Notes: a model not told the origin generated them from the letters alone. A stretch of 64,000 nucleotides of DNA from Timema cristinae (GCA_039000515.1 JBCFYV010000100.1:22768305-22832304); one strand, 5' to 3'. Shown: positions 46,346 through 57,612, numbered from the stretch's first letter. A program made the numbers and translations.

Positions 46346-46730
46346 AAAAGGAAATATCTAGGTAGGCCTGTAGATTAAATTCAAACTAAACTCATTAAAA
46401 CATCGGGTATAAAACTAAAGGCCTTATTGTATGCACTGATCTGTGATCGTTATAAAACAGGAGTGACTAAAGATTTTAAGAAGTAGGTAGCAGTACCAAT
46501 ACCAAAGAAAGCATCTACTGTGAAATGTGAATAATTTCTCACCTCAATCTTGATTTATCAGGCTTTTAAGATTCTAACATCAATAGTATGAAGTCATATT
46601 GAATAAAAGGTTGAATCTTATCAACTGATGACTAGGCAAGAGGGACGAGTTTTATAGTGCTTGTAGACAAATACACACGATAAGATTTAAAAAAAAAAAA
46701 AGAGTATGTCACTTTCATAGATCTTGAGAA

Positions 46731-47235
46731 CCGTCCCCATGGTGTAGTGGTTAGCTCACATGGCTACGAGTCTAGGGGTCCCAGGTTCAATTCTCGGTTG
46801 GTACCTTGGGTATCTTTCCTGAAAGACGAACTACCCCAACGGTCACCGGGGTTTGGTTGATTAGGCTTAAGTTAGGTTTATGTGTTTCGACTGATTCCAC
46901 TCCCTTATACTCACTATCACCCTCATACTCACTATCACCCTCATACTCACTATCACCCTCATACTCACTATCACCCTCATACTCACTATCACCCTCATAC
47001 TCACTATCACCCTCATACTCACTATCACCCTCATACTCACTATCACCCTCATACTCACTATCACCCTCATACTCACTATCACAATCATCTCGTTTCATTG
47101 AGACATGGAAAGAGCCTTCACTAAAAGGAGGTACGATTAGTACATTCCAATGTCCCCTGGGCAGAGGTACATTGGTTAATATTTCCACTAGTGGGCTACG
47201 AGTGATGTGGCCCAAACTCGTAATGTTATTATATT
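46731..47235 (+). mobile_element. SINE-3 type a enlarged by an internal 18-bp array
   Basis: Head CCCCATGGTGTAGTGGTTAG, B box AGGTTCAATTCTCGG, and type-a body in which CTCATACTCACTATCACC is repeated about ten times (46904-47085), giving about 505 bp instead of about 340. ATAGATCTTGAGAA flanks the copy (46717-46730 and 47236-47249), so the array is inside one SINE insertion. The ORFs on both strands here come from the repeat. Confidence 0.93.
46904..47085 (+). repeat. 18-bp array inside SINE-3
   Basis: CTCATACTCACTATCACC about ten times, nearly perfect. Unexpanded SINE-3 copies have this stretch once (for example 25665, 28140). Confidence 0.95.
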
Positions 47236-47280
47236 ATAGATCTTGAGAAGGCGTTTGACAACATAAATTACAATAAGGAG

Positions 47281-47320
47281 CCTATATAACCCAGATGGCT
47301 ACTAAAACGTGATGCTAAAA
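47281..47320 (+). mobile_element. 40-bp solo SINE tail with target-site duplication
   Basis: The insert reads CCTATATAACCCAGATGGCT, then ACTAAAACGTGATGCTAAAA, a diverged copy of the tail shared by SINE-1 and SINE-2. It is bracketed by AATTACAATAAGGAG (47266-47280) and AATTACAACAAGGAG (47321-47335), a 15-bp duplication with one mismatch. It sits inside a reverse-transcriptase relic. Confidence 0.75.
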
Positions 47321-48016
47321 AATTACAACAAGGAGTTTGTGTTATTTAAGAAAATAGAAGTAAAAACAGAGATCCAAGAGTTATTTGGAAGATAAATTAG
47401 AGTGAAACAACAGTAATTAGAAGTAAATATAGCCAAAATGAAGCCAGGATAATATAAAGGAGTATGATTTGGATGCAATCTATCATCAAACTTATTTAAC
47501 ACGTATGTGCCCTTTGTCTACCCTATTAGATATCAATCTTAACTTCATTATTCCATCATGGTGTAGTTTATAAAATAGGATCATAGTATAATCCATCCAG
47601 GTAGATATAGTGTACAATAGGCATATGAAATGGTAAGGGACCGGATGGGAGTTACCATTCAAAGCTACAAACTATACCTTCGCTTACAAAAGCCATCTAC
47701 AGGGCAGTCAAGAATAAGATAGTTTTTTTTATGGGAAAGGTTCTGGCCAACCTTTGACTTAACATTTAGTTTCATATCCCTGTTAAAAATATACCATCAT
47801 ATTTTGGAATAAGATACAATACAAATAATTATAATATTCCACTATAAAGCGATGTATCATCCAAACTCCTATCCAATTGAACTCGTAAACTACGAAACTG
47901 ATCTGATGTTATGAATGCACAGCCACGAGAACCACTCGATTTCTGCTGCATTTGTGAAAGATACAAGGTGATGTATTATAATACAAAACACTTAACTACT
48001 GCGTATGCATAGCGAG

Positions 48017-50871
48017 AGTTAATGTTCTAGGAACGCAAAGATTGTAAAGATGAAAGCTACAGTTAATGTTCTAGGACCGTTGGAAATGTAAAGACGAAAG
48101 CTATTGTTAATGTTCTAGAACCACATGGAATGTAAATACGAAAGCTATAATTAATCTTCTAGGACTGCAGGGAATGGAAAGACGAAAGCTATAGTTAATG
48201 TTCTAGGACCGCAGGGAATGGAAATATGAAATCTATAGTTAATGTTGTAGGACCGTGGGGAATGGAAAGATGAAATCCGTAGTTAATGTTCTAGGACCAC
48301 AGGGAATGGAACGATAAAATCTATAGTTAATGTTCTAGGACCGCAGGGAATGTAAATACAAAAGCTATAGTTAATCTTCTAGGACCGCAAGGAATGGAAA
48401 GACGAAAGCTACAGTTAATGTTCTAGGACCGCAGGAAATGGAAAGACGAAATCTATAGTTAATGTTCTAGGACCGCAGGAAATGGAAAGAAGAAAGCTAT
48501 AGTTAATGTTCTAGGACCGCAGGGAATGTAAATACAAAAGCTATAGTTAAGCTTCTAGGACCGCAAGGAATGGAAAGATGAAATCTACAGTTAATGTTCT
48601 AGGACCGCAGGGAATGGATAGACGAAATATATATTTAATGTTCTAGGACCGCAAGGAATGTAAAGACGAAATCTACAGTTAGGCCTAATGTTCTAGGACC
48701 GCAAGGAATGGAAAGACGAAATCTATAGTTAATGTTCTAGGACCGCAGCGAATGGAAAGACGAAATCTATATTTAATGTTCTAGGACCGCAGGGAATGGA
48801 AATACGAAATCTATATTTAATGTTCTAGGACCGCAGGGAATGGAAATATGAAATCTATAGTTAATGTTCTAGGACCGCAGGGAATGGAAAGACGAAATCT
48901 ATAGTTAATGTTCTAGGACCGCAGGAAATGGAAAGAAGAAAGCTATAGTTAATCTTCTAGGAACGCAAGGAATGTAAAGACGAAATCTACAGTTAATGTT
49001 CTAGGACCGCAAGGAATGGAAATACGAAATTTATTGTTAATGTTCTAGGACCGCAGGTAATGGAAAGATGAAATCTACAGTTAATGTTCTAGGACCGCAA
49101 GGAATGGAAATAAGAAATCTATAGTTAATGTTCTAGAACCGCAGGGAATGGAAAGACAAGAGCTATATTTAATGTTCTAGGACCGCAGGGAATGGAAAGA
49201 CGAGAGCTATATTTAATGTTCTAGGACCACAGGGAATGGAAAGACGAAAGCTATAGTTAATCTTCTAGGACTGCAGGGAATGGAAAGATGAAATCTATAG
49301 TTAATGTTCTAGGACCGTGGGGAATGGAAAGATGAAATCCGTAGTTAATGTTCTAGGACCGCGGGGAATGGAAAGATGAAATCTATAGTTAATGTTCTAG
49401 GATCGCAGGGAATGTAAATACAAAAGCTATAGTTAATCTTCTAGGACTGCAAGGGATGGAAAGACGAAAGCTACAGTTAATGTTCTAGGACCGCAGGGAA
49501 TGGAAAGACGAAATCTATAGTTAATGTTCTAGGACCGCAGGGAATGGAAAGACGAAATCTACAGTTAATGTTCTAGGACCGCAGGAAATGGAAAGAAGAA
49601 AGCTATAGTTAATCTTCTAGGATCGCAAGGAATGGAAAGACGAAAGCTACAGTTAATGTTCTAGGACCGCAGGGAATGGAAAGACGAAATCTATAGTTAA
49701 TGTTCTAGGACCGCAGGAAATGGAAAGAAGAAAGCTATAGTTAATGTTCTAGGACCGCAGGGAATGTAAATACAAAAGCTATAGTTAATCTTCTAGGACC
49801 GCAAGGAATGGAAAGATGAAATCTACAGTTAATGTTCTAGGACCGCAGGGAATGGATAGACGAAATATATATTTAATGTTCTAGGACCGCAAGGAATGTA
49901 AAGACGAAATCTACAGTTAATGTTCTAGGACCGCAAGGAATGGAAAGACGAAATCTATAGTTAATGTTCTAGGACCGCAGGGAATGGAAAGACGAAATCT
50001 ATATTTAATGTTCTAGGACCGCATGGAATGTAAAGACGAAATCTACAGTTAATGTTCTAGGACCGCAAGGAATGGAAAGACGAAATCTATTGTTAATGTT
50101 CTAGGACCGCAGGGAATGGAAAGACGAGAGCTATATTTAATGTTCTAGGACCGCAAGGAATGGAAAGACAAGAGCTATATTTAATGTTCTAGGACCGCAG
50201 GGAATGGAAAGACGAGAGCTATAGTTAATGTTCTAGGACCGCAGGGAATGGAAAGACGAGAGCTATATTTAATGTTCTAGGACCGCAGGGAATGGAAAGA
50301 CGAGAGCTATATTTAATGTTCTAGGACCGCAGGGAATGGAAAGACGAAAGCTATAGTTAATGTTCTAGGACCGCAGGGAATGGAAAGACGAAAGCTATAG
50401 TTAATGTTCTAGGACCGCAGGGAATGGAAAGACGAGAGCTAATGTTAATGTTCTAGGACCTCAAAGAATGGAAAGACGAAATATATTGTTAATGTTCTAG
50501 GACCGCAGGGAATGGAAAGACGAGAGCTATATTTAATGTTCTAGGACCGCAGGTAATGGAAAGACGAAAGCTATAGTTAATGTTCTAGGACCGCAGGGAA
50601 TGGAAAGACGAAAGCTATAGTTAATGTTCTAGGACCGCAAGGAATGGAGAGACGAAAGCTATAGGTAATGTTCTAGGAATGCAGGGAATGGAAAGACGAA
50701 ATCTATAGTTAATGTTCTAGGACCGCAGGGAATGGAAAGACGAAAGCTATAGTTAATGTTCTAGGACCGCAGGGAATGGAAAGACGAGAGCTATATTTAA
50801 TGTTCTTGGACCGCAGGGAATGGAAAGATGAAAACTATAATTAATGTTCTAGGACCGCAGGGAATAGAAAT
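48017..50871 (+). repeat. 44-bp minisatellite, about 65 units
   Basis: Unit ATAGTTAATGTTCTAGGACC plus GCAGGGAATGGAAAGACGAAAGCT. Blocks of variants recur: the GGATAGACGAAATATATATT variant at 48616 and 49854 (offset 1238), the GTGGGGAATGG variant at 48255 and 49317 (offset 1062). A 6-bp insertion AGGCCT is unique to the unit near 48682. No frame is open through it. Confidence 0.95.
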
Positions 50872-50916
50872 AAGAAGAAATGTTCCTGTTTTCACCTTAG
50901 ATTGAGGAGCCTATAC

Positions 50917-51475
50917 AGGGTGTTTCTAAACTCTGCCCAAACTTAAACCACATCATCTGTGGGCAGAAAAAAAAAAGAAAATAATAGTAAAAAAAAGTCC
51001 TGAAAAGTCATCTTGTACTACTAAATGAACGTTCAAGTTAGACGGAAAACTCCAAGATTAGGCAGCTGTAAATACATACGTGTACAACAAGTTGCATATT
51101 GTTAGGCGGGAAGAAAGGCTTGGTTTTGAGCAACGTTGCCAAAGGATGATCCCGCGTCAAATTCAACCGACGGATATAATATTGTTGTTACCAAGTCAGG
51201 GAGATTTCCATGAAGTTGGCAACACGAATGGTAGCACAAGTCACGGAATTGTCATGGAGGGTGTTTTGAAACCCCACAGCGATGTGCTCGCCTAATAATA
51301 TGCAACTTGTTCTATATGTACGCACTTACAGCTGCGTACTCACGGCATTGCTGCGTCTAATTTCAACCTATATTTAATATCACAAGATGGCTTTTTAGGA
51401 CATTGTTTATTTTAATTTTGGTTTAGTTCTTCCCACAGAATCTGTGGTTTAAGTTTGGGCAGAGAGCTTAGAGAC
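50917..51475. mobile_element. DNA transposon with long terminal inverted repeats
   Basis: Left CAGGGTGTTTCTAAACTCTG and CCCAAACTTAAACCACA mirror TGTGGTTTAAGTTTGGGCAG at right. Inner arm segments also mirror (TACAACAAGTTGCATATTGT with AATATGCAACTTGTTCTATA; TCATCTTGTACTAC with TCACAAGATGGC). About 560 bp, arms about 200 bp. The 71-codon ORF inside (51080-51295) has no recognised domain. It starts where the 44-bp array ends. Confidence 0.75.
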
Positions 51476-51646
51476 ATCCAAAACCAAACAAATCAAATCA
51501 ACGATTCTATAACACGCACAAGAAATGCTGAGATACGAAGTAAGCCCAAAGCGATTAAGACTGAATTCTGTCCAAATATCCAACATTTCATCCATGACAC
51601 ACAGAGTTGGTTAAGCTTCACTTTCTGTGCCAGGAACTTTCTTAGC

Positions 51647-52450
51647 TAGCGGTTCACAGACCATGGGTCGCGACCATAATTAGGGTCGCAATTATGTTAC
51701 TTCGGGTCGCAGGAATGTCTAAACATTTTTTTTTTCAAACTTAATGAAATATTACATTTACAAACATTTAATAAAACTGGGACATTATGAAAATTATTCC
51801 AATACTGACAATAGCAACAGTGTAGAAACAAAGTTTTTAAACACTCCTGTACTCGGAATTTTTGACCCATCTCGAAGACATGCCCATTCTGACTTTTAAA
51901 GTTTAAAAGACTCTTTATCATCTTCTGACAAATAATTTCAGATCTTGTAATGATAAAGATATTCAGAACTTTATAACTTTGTACTCAATACTCTGCCCAT
52001 CGACATAACACTCAAACTAGAAGAATTCACCTACAAAATGAAGCATCATAATGATTTTTACTGAAATAACTCTTGTTTTTTTACCAATTTTTTCCACCGA
52101 AACATATTGTGTAGTTTTATACTTGTAAGAGTAAAGTCTACATAAATGTATTCAATTTATTTGATAATTTTATCAATACAAAATAAAAACTCAAACGCAC
52201 TTTCCCCAAGATTGAAACAAAATTTTAGTATCCACTGAAAGTATATTTGGTGACTTACCGGACGTTGTAACAAAGTCCCATTTTCATTAAAAATTGTGCT
52301 TAACGTTTTGTGTGATTATAAATTTATTGAAAACTTTGTTATTTTAATTTATTCAATAAATACTAATATGAAAATCATAATAAAAATAAACCAGGCTGGG
52401 AAAATATATATTTAAGGTCGCGATCAATAAAATTTAAGAAACACTGATCC
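51647..52450. mobile_element. Non-autonomous hAT-like element
   Basis: Left end AGCGGTTCACAGACCATGGG and TCGCGACC, right end GGTCGCGATCAATAAAATTT and AAGAAACACTGATCC. The CAG.G.TT... with GTCGCGACC subterminal pattern is typical of hAT-derived miniature elements. No transposase; target duplication not identified. Confidence 0.5.
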
Positions 52451-52483
52451 AAGGTAGTAACTATTAGGTCACAATATTTTCTT

Positions 52484-52718
52484 ACCTGTTTCGGTGGTTG
52501 CATGGTCTAAGTCGTCACTCTCATGTGTGACTAGAACTGCCCATAACAGGGAGATCGCTTTATGAGGTTGTTTTTTCCTTAGTTGCTTTCTATTCTCCTT
52601 CCACGCAAATGCAGGTTTATTTCCTCTAAATTCAACATTACACATCTTTAATTCACAAAGGCAATAATTACATATGCGTATAACCTTAACAAATAGTAAG
52701 CCACAGTGCTAAAAAAAA
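52484..52718 (+). mobile_element. SINE-1
   Basis: Head GTTTCGGTGGTTGCATGGTC, body TCCTTCCACGCAAATGCAGG, tail ending AGCCACAGTGCTAAAAA. The B box is partly lost. Confidence 0.83.
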
Positions 52719-53423
52719 CCTCTCTGTTACAGACTGATAGATAGGGAAAAGACACTATATAAATACTTAAACACAAAACAAAAAATATTAATGAGCTCGT
52801 ACAATGTGCCACAACAATTTTGAGAAATAATACATTTTAATTTATAGTCTTATTTTGGTTGAAGGAACGGTTTGGTAAACTCAAACATAATAATTTATAG
52901 CAATCCCGCATGGCGTTACCCCTGACCCATCTACAGATTCAAAATGAAACTTTATCTATTTTCTTCTTGTCAATTTCGTACATTTTTTTTTTTCCGAGGA
53001 GGAGGCGGAAAATTTTTATCACAGCTATCTCTGAAACGTAATTCCAAACCAGATTAAAAATATTTTCTTTATAATCTGTTAAAAATAGCCTAATTAAAAA
53101 GCTAATTTAAGATTTAAAAATCCGGCTTTGAGGTGCATTCGGACCCCCTTCCGTCCACCTATGTTAAAAATTTCAGATCTCTGCGTGCCGTAAATTTGGC
53201 TGGGCATCGCACACAAACAAACACACATGGACAAACACTTCCTTTTATTACTATGGATTTGCACCCAGCATTGATATCATTTCACTATATTATTTGTGTT
53301 GTTATTTTAAAGGTATTGATAATATCAATTAAAAGTGGCAGCTGCAGATCACATGACTTGATGTATTAATATATAAAAATTGTTTGATAAATTTATTAAC
53401 TACTATATACTGTTATTCCCCAC

Positions 53424-53685
53424 TTTATCTCAGTCAGTAGCTTGTCTGTCTGCTGAGTTAAGGGTCCCAGGTTCGATTCCTGGTATGGCGGAAAATTGTA
53501 TTATGGTGAAATTTGGGTTTTCCCTATTCACAGTGAAGAACTTACAGCTGGGGACTGGATGTTGTGCCTGTCCTAGTCTTAAGTTGGATTGGGAGGCACA
53601 AGAGGCCTATCAAGTCGGTAGTGGAAAATATATGGCTTGAATAAAAACTGACTCAGGCTGGAAACGGTAAAGGATGTAAAGTAAA
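53424..53685 (+). mobile_element. SINE-5
   Basis: Head ATCTCAGTCAGTAGCTTGTC, B box AGGTTCGATTCCTGG, body CAGCTGGGGACTGGATGTTG and GGTAGTGGAAAATATATGGC, end ACGGTAAAGGATGTAAAG. Confidence 0.88.
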
Positions 53686-53899
53686 TTCGGTTCTTTCTAC
53701 CAAAATCGAGATATATCTATCTATACAGTGCCATGCCAATCTGTGGGTACAAATAAAATAATTCCATGTAGTGAGGTATGGCTTAAATCATTATCAGACC
53801 ACATTTTGGGCATCCCTTCTGAAAATAATGACAAATTTTAATTTTAGTTCATTATGGTGAATAAGTGATGAATTAGTGGGGAACCAACCATCATTTAGT

Positions 53900-54105
53900 T
53901 TAGCACTGCATTTTACTACTCGTTCGGGTTAAATGCGTATATACTAATTGCGCTAATGGTTTTAGGGATTAGAAATGTTATATTTATAAGAAGTGTACAT
54001 GTATTTGTGTTGTGGGAGGGTGTAAAACCGTTTTGGAAAAAAACTACCCTCTGTACACCCAACCAAGATTCTAACCTAGATCCCCCCGTCATTGGCAGCT
54101 TAGAT
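53900..54105 (-). mobile_element. SINE-1, head-truncated
   Basis: Minus-strand copy: AGCACTGCATTTTACTACTC tail on the + strand, body and B-box complement, ending before the A box. Confidence 0.8.
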
Positions 54106-54889
54106 ATAACTAGCTAACACATTGCTTGTTTAAAATTCAAGTTAAAAAATATCTAACAATATTTTGGTACCAATTATAGAAAATAAACTCTATTTGCTAT
54201 TTTGTGTATACACTTCGCTGAGAATTTAATTTCAACAACCCAACAAAAGACAATCGTTTTGTTGGGGGGGGAGGTTGAATGGGCGAAAGTTTCTCTAGGG
54301 TTTACTGGTTTAATATATTTTGATATTATTATGCAGGTGAGTATTAATAATTGTGACTATTTTGTTGCAGGGGATGATATTGAATTCAGTCCCGAACCAA
54401 TTGTTTACCTTTTTGGTTACTCAAATTGTGTCCTAGTTGCTTCAAACAGTTGTTTGAATTTAGTCCAAGGTACAACCTCTATTGTTCTGCCAAACATATA
54501 GTATTTTGGTCAGTCCATATCGAATATCATGAATTACGTATCAATCGAAAAACGCAGTTGGTCGTTAGTGGCTTTAAGCTCCGTTTTCACAAAATGCTAA
54601 ATGACGGAGTACAACAGTGGACTTGTTGCAAGAGCTCTTGTGTTTTTTTAAATTTTCAGCCTATCGTGTTATTTTAGCTAGCTACAATGAACCTAACTTA
54701 ACCTAACCTAACATTCTCCTGTCAACAACCTCGTAGGGACTACTGAACTCTGACAACCTAGAAGTGGAGGTGAGACTCTATTCAATATTTGGGACTAAAT
54801 TCAATATTTTCCGTTGCAGGGTAGCGCTGCAATGGAACAAATTCAATTATGTGTGGAATTCTTTTTTACATACTGGAGTGTAAATATGT

Positions 54890-55339
54890 AGTAGTGTCTA
54901 AGTTTGTAGCCGTCAGTTGAACGCAAGAAGAATCTCGATTCACCAGATATTTTTTTAGCCTTTGTGAGATGTTTTTATGAGAAGGGGTGTGAATAATTGC
55001 GACTATTTTTTGTTGTAGGTATTTGTTCGCAAGAAGAATTTCGATTCACCAGATAATTTTTGAGCTTTTGTGAGATTTTTTTAGAAAAGGGGTGTGAATT
55101 ATTTTGACTATCCTTGTTGCAGGGAGTTGAATGCAACAACAATCTTTATAAACTAGACATTTTTCAGGTCTTTGTGATATGTTTTTAGAATAAAGGTGTA
55201 AATTATTGTTACTCTCTTTGTTGTAGGCATTTGTTCGCAAGAAGAATTTCTATTAACCAGATATTTTTCGAGATTTTGGGAGATGTTTTTTCGGGAGGCG
55301 TGTAAATAATTTCGATTATTTTATTTTTTGTTGTTGCAG
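54890..55339 (+). repeat. Ladder of about 104-113-bp repeats, each ending in an acceptor-like TAG/CAG, before exon 5
   Basis: Acceptor-like ends lie at 54909, 55018, 55122, 55226 and the real one at 55339 (spacings 109, 104, 104, 113). The last three decoys and the true site have a pyrimidine-rich TTGTTG(T/C)AG. They are followed by diverged versions of the exon start (AGTTGAATG, CAGTTGAACG, CATTTGTTCG) and then a shared body with TTC(A/G)ATTCACCAGAT and GTGTGAATAATT. Related single acceptor-like sites are at 54370 and 54819. Confidence 0.8.
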
Positions 55340-55472
55340 GCAGTTGAATGGAGTGAGGATATCACTGCACAGGAATTTATTCACGTCGTTGCTGCTTAAT
55401 GCGCTGTGTGACATTTGGTTTAAAGTTTACATCCTCAATTCCAAGTCGGGTGTAGCATCCCCTATAAGAGAG
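55340..55472 (+). CDS. GPCR exon 5: TM2 and first extracellular loop (residues 238-282)
   Basis: It begins one base into a split AGG codon after TTGTTGTTGCAG and ends in GAG before gtgatt, phase 0. The product reads RQLNGVRISLHRNLFTSLLL, then NALCDIW; R...LHRNLF is the conserved class B TM2 entry. The preceding 440 bases contain several decayed repeats of the same acceptor region, so the true acceptor is the last of a ladder. The choice of 55339 rests on its phase match with exon 4 and on the conserved sequence that follows. Confidence 0.9.
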
Positions 55473-56179
55473 GTGATTATTTTGTATTTGCAAACTGTGT
55501 TTCTAAAATTTACTAATAAATCTACTTGGGTTAATGTATTATATTTAAAAAACATCGTATTCTAAACGAAAAGATAATACTTACTCTTTTCTAATCCAAT
55601 TTATTTTAAAACTAAATAATTATAAGTATATTGATGATCAAATATTAACTCTCAACTTCTACAGCTATATTATCTAAACGCCTATTTTAAGAATAAATTT
55701 GAAGCAACATAATTGGTATTGCCTTGAAAGAGAACGAAATACCAAAATATTGGTATTGACGGTGGATACCAGGCTGTGAATCCAGCGGAGGATAGTACTG
55801 GTACCTTATAGTTGGTGAATTATCCTTTTAACCCTGATTTGCCCTTAGAAATATTTTTTGCTGCTGTAGCCTAGTGTCATTATCAGGAACTTGCCTAACC
55901 TCCCTGTGGTTGTGAGAGATTTATCAACTCTCTCTTGAGTAACTTTGACACATGTAATGATTGTAGAGTGTACTGGGGCATTAATCTCCCATTGCATCTG
56001 GTCACCATTGACTGAAATACTGGTTTACTAGACCCAGACTGGTGCATTGTGGGTGGTTTTCAAAGTGTGACTTCCATGGTGGTTTTATTGACCCTTCTAC
56101 ATGCTGATGATGGAGAATTTACTCTAAATATCTTCTTCATTCCTAAACCTTAGCTATATTACTTACTAGTGAACTACTC

Positions 56180-57612
56180 TAGAGCATTAGGAGCTTGAAA
56201 GTTCAATGTTTCGCTTACAAAATTATGCTACCTATCCCTCAGATAGTTCTATCCAGTACACTGCATTATACCCTATCCCTATCTCTGAGCTAGTTCCATC
56301 CATCCCCCCTCATTGCACTATATCACTATCTAGAGCTAGTTCTACCCAATCCACCTCATTACACCCTATTCCTATCTCGAGTTCTATCCAGTCCACTTCA
56401 TTACATCATATTCCTATCATGAGCTAGTTCTATTTAGTCCACTTCATTACATAATATTCCTATCATGAGCTAGTTCTATTTAGTCCACTTCATTACATAA
56501 TATTCCTATCATGAGCTAGTTCTATTTAGTCCACTTCATTACATCATATTCCTATCATGAGCTAGTTCTATTTAGTCCACTTCATTACATAATATTCCTA
56601 TCATGAGCTAGTTCTATTTAGTCCACTTCATTACATAATATTCCTATCATGAGCTAGTTCTATTTAGTCCACTTCATTACATCATATTCCTATCATGAGC
56701 TAGTTCTATTTAGTCCACTTCATTACATAATATTCCTATCATGAGCTAGTTCTATTTAGTCCACTTCATTACATCATATTCCTATCATGAGCTAGTTCTA
56801 TTCAGTCAACTTCATTACATAATATTCCTATCATGAGCTAGTTCTATTTAGTCCACTTCATTACATCATATTCCTATCATGAGCTAGTTCTATTTAGTCC
56901 ACTTCATTACATAATATTCCTATCATGAGCTAGTTCTATTTAGTCCACTTCATTACATAATATTCCTATCATGAGCTAGTTTGATTTAGTCCACTTCATT
57001 ACATCATATTCCTATCATGAGCTAGTTCTATTTAGTCCACTTCATTACATAATATTCCTATCATGAGCTAGTTCTATTTAGTCAACTTCATTACATAATA
57101 TTCCTATCATGAGCTAGTTCTATTTAGTCCACTTCATTACATCATATTCCTATCATGAGCTAGTTCTATTCAGTCCACTTCATTACATCATATTCCTATC
57201 ATGAGCTAGTTATATTCAGTCCACTTCATTACATCATATTCCTATCATGAGCTAGTTCTATTAAGTCCACTTCATTATATACTATCCCTATCCCTGAGCT
57301 AGTTCTATTCAGTCCACCTCATTACATAATATTCCTATCATGAGATAGTTCTATCCAGTCTGCCTCACTACATCATATCCCTATCTTGAGCTAATTATAT
57401 CCAGTCTACCTCATTAAACCTTATCTCTACCTTGAGCTAGTTCTCTCCAGTCCATCTCATTACACCCTTTCTCTTTCAGATCCATTCTAATGCTATCCTC
57501 CTATCTGCATATAGGTCTATTCATTGAGTTTGCCAGTCAGTTCCCTGAACATGGTTCTAGAACCTCCCATTCACGCTGCATGTCCTGACCACCGTAATCT
57601 GCGAGATTTGAT
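56180..57612 (-). pseudogene. LINE type I 3' end with a large 46-bp array
   Basis: Minus-strand LINE remnant. Its right flank (57475-57610: GATCCATTCTAATGCTATCC, CCTGAACATGGTTCTAGAAC, CCACCGTAATCTGCGAGA) matches the LINE at 6.4 kb, and its left flank begins GCATTAGGAGC. The interior is the 46-bp array described separately. Confidence 0.82.
56225..57465. repeat. 46-bp tandem array, about 27 units
   Basis: Unit ATAATATTCCTATCATGAGC, TAGTTCTATTTAGTCCACTT, CATTAC (46 bp) is very uniform at 56400-57280 and variable at both ends. The complement corresponds to about 15 codons of the LINE C-terminus (GCNEV.WIELAQDRNR), but 46 is not a multiple of three, so no frame runs through it. Confidence 0.92.

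Larger units (their letters stand above)
46440..47505 (+). pseudogene. Reverse-transcriptase relic with two nested SINE insertions
   Basis: In shifting frames it reads VPIPKKAST (RT motif before the fingers), LIYQAFKILTSIV, LMTRQEGR (from a Q.GFR-like block), YVTFIDLEKAFDNINYN (motif A, F.DLEKAFD) split by the SINE-3 at 46731, and after it KGV.FGCNLSSNLFNTY (the G..QG..LSP.LFN.Y block). Stops and frameshifts are frequent, so it is dead. The 40-bp solo SINE tail is a second insertion at 47281. Confidence 0.8.
44778..55339 (+). other. Intron 4 of the GPCR gene, the longest at about 10.6 kb
   Basis: Bounded by gtaaac and TTGTTGTTGCAG. It contains two SINE-1 copies, a foldback element, a reverse-transcriptase relic with nested SINEs, the 44-bp array, two terminal-inverted-repeat DNA elements, further SINE-1 and SINE-5 copies and the acceptor ladder. 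Nothing is recognised at about 44780-45305, 47510-48010, 52720-53420 and 54110-54360. A diverged dispersed-repeat end (CCGTAAATTTGGCTGGGCAT and following) lies near 53190. Confidence 0.75.

Noticed and set aside
46787..47246. Four overlapping ORFs of 73-146 codons
   Set aside because: They are all produced by the 18-bp array, whose length is a multiple of three.
51080..51295. 71-codon ORF within the long-TIR element as a transposase
   Set aside because: Much too short and no catalytic motif; it spans the gap between the arms.
54690..54715. TTAACCTAACCTAAC, possible telomere-like repeat
   Set aside because: Only two or three imperfect units; not TTAGG arrays.
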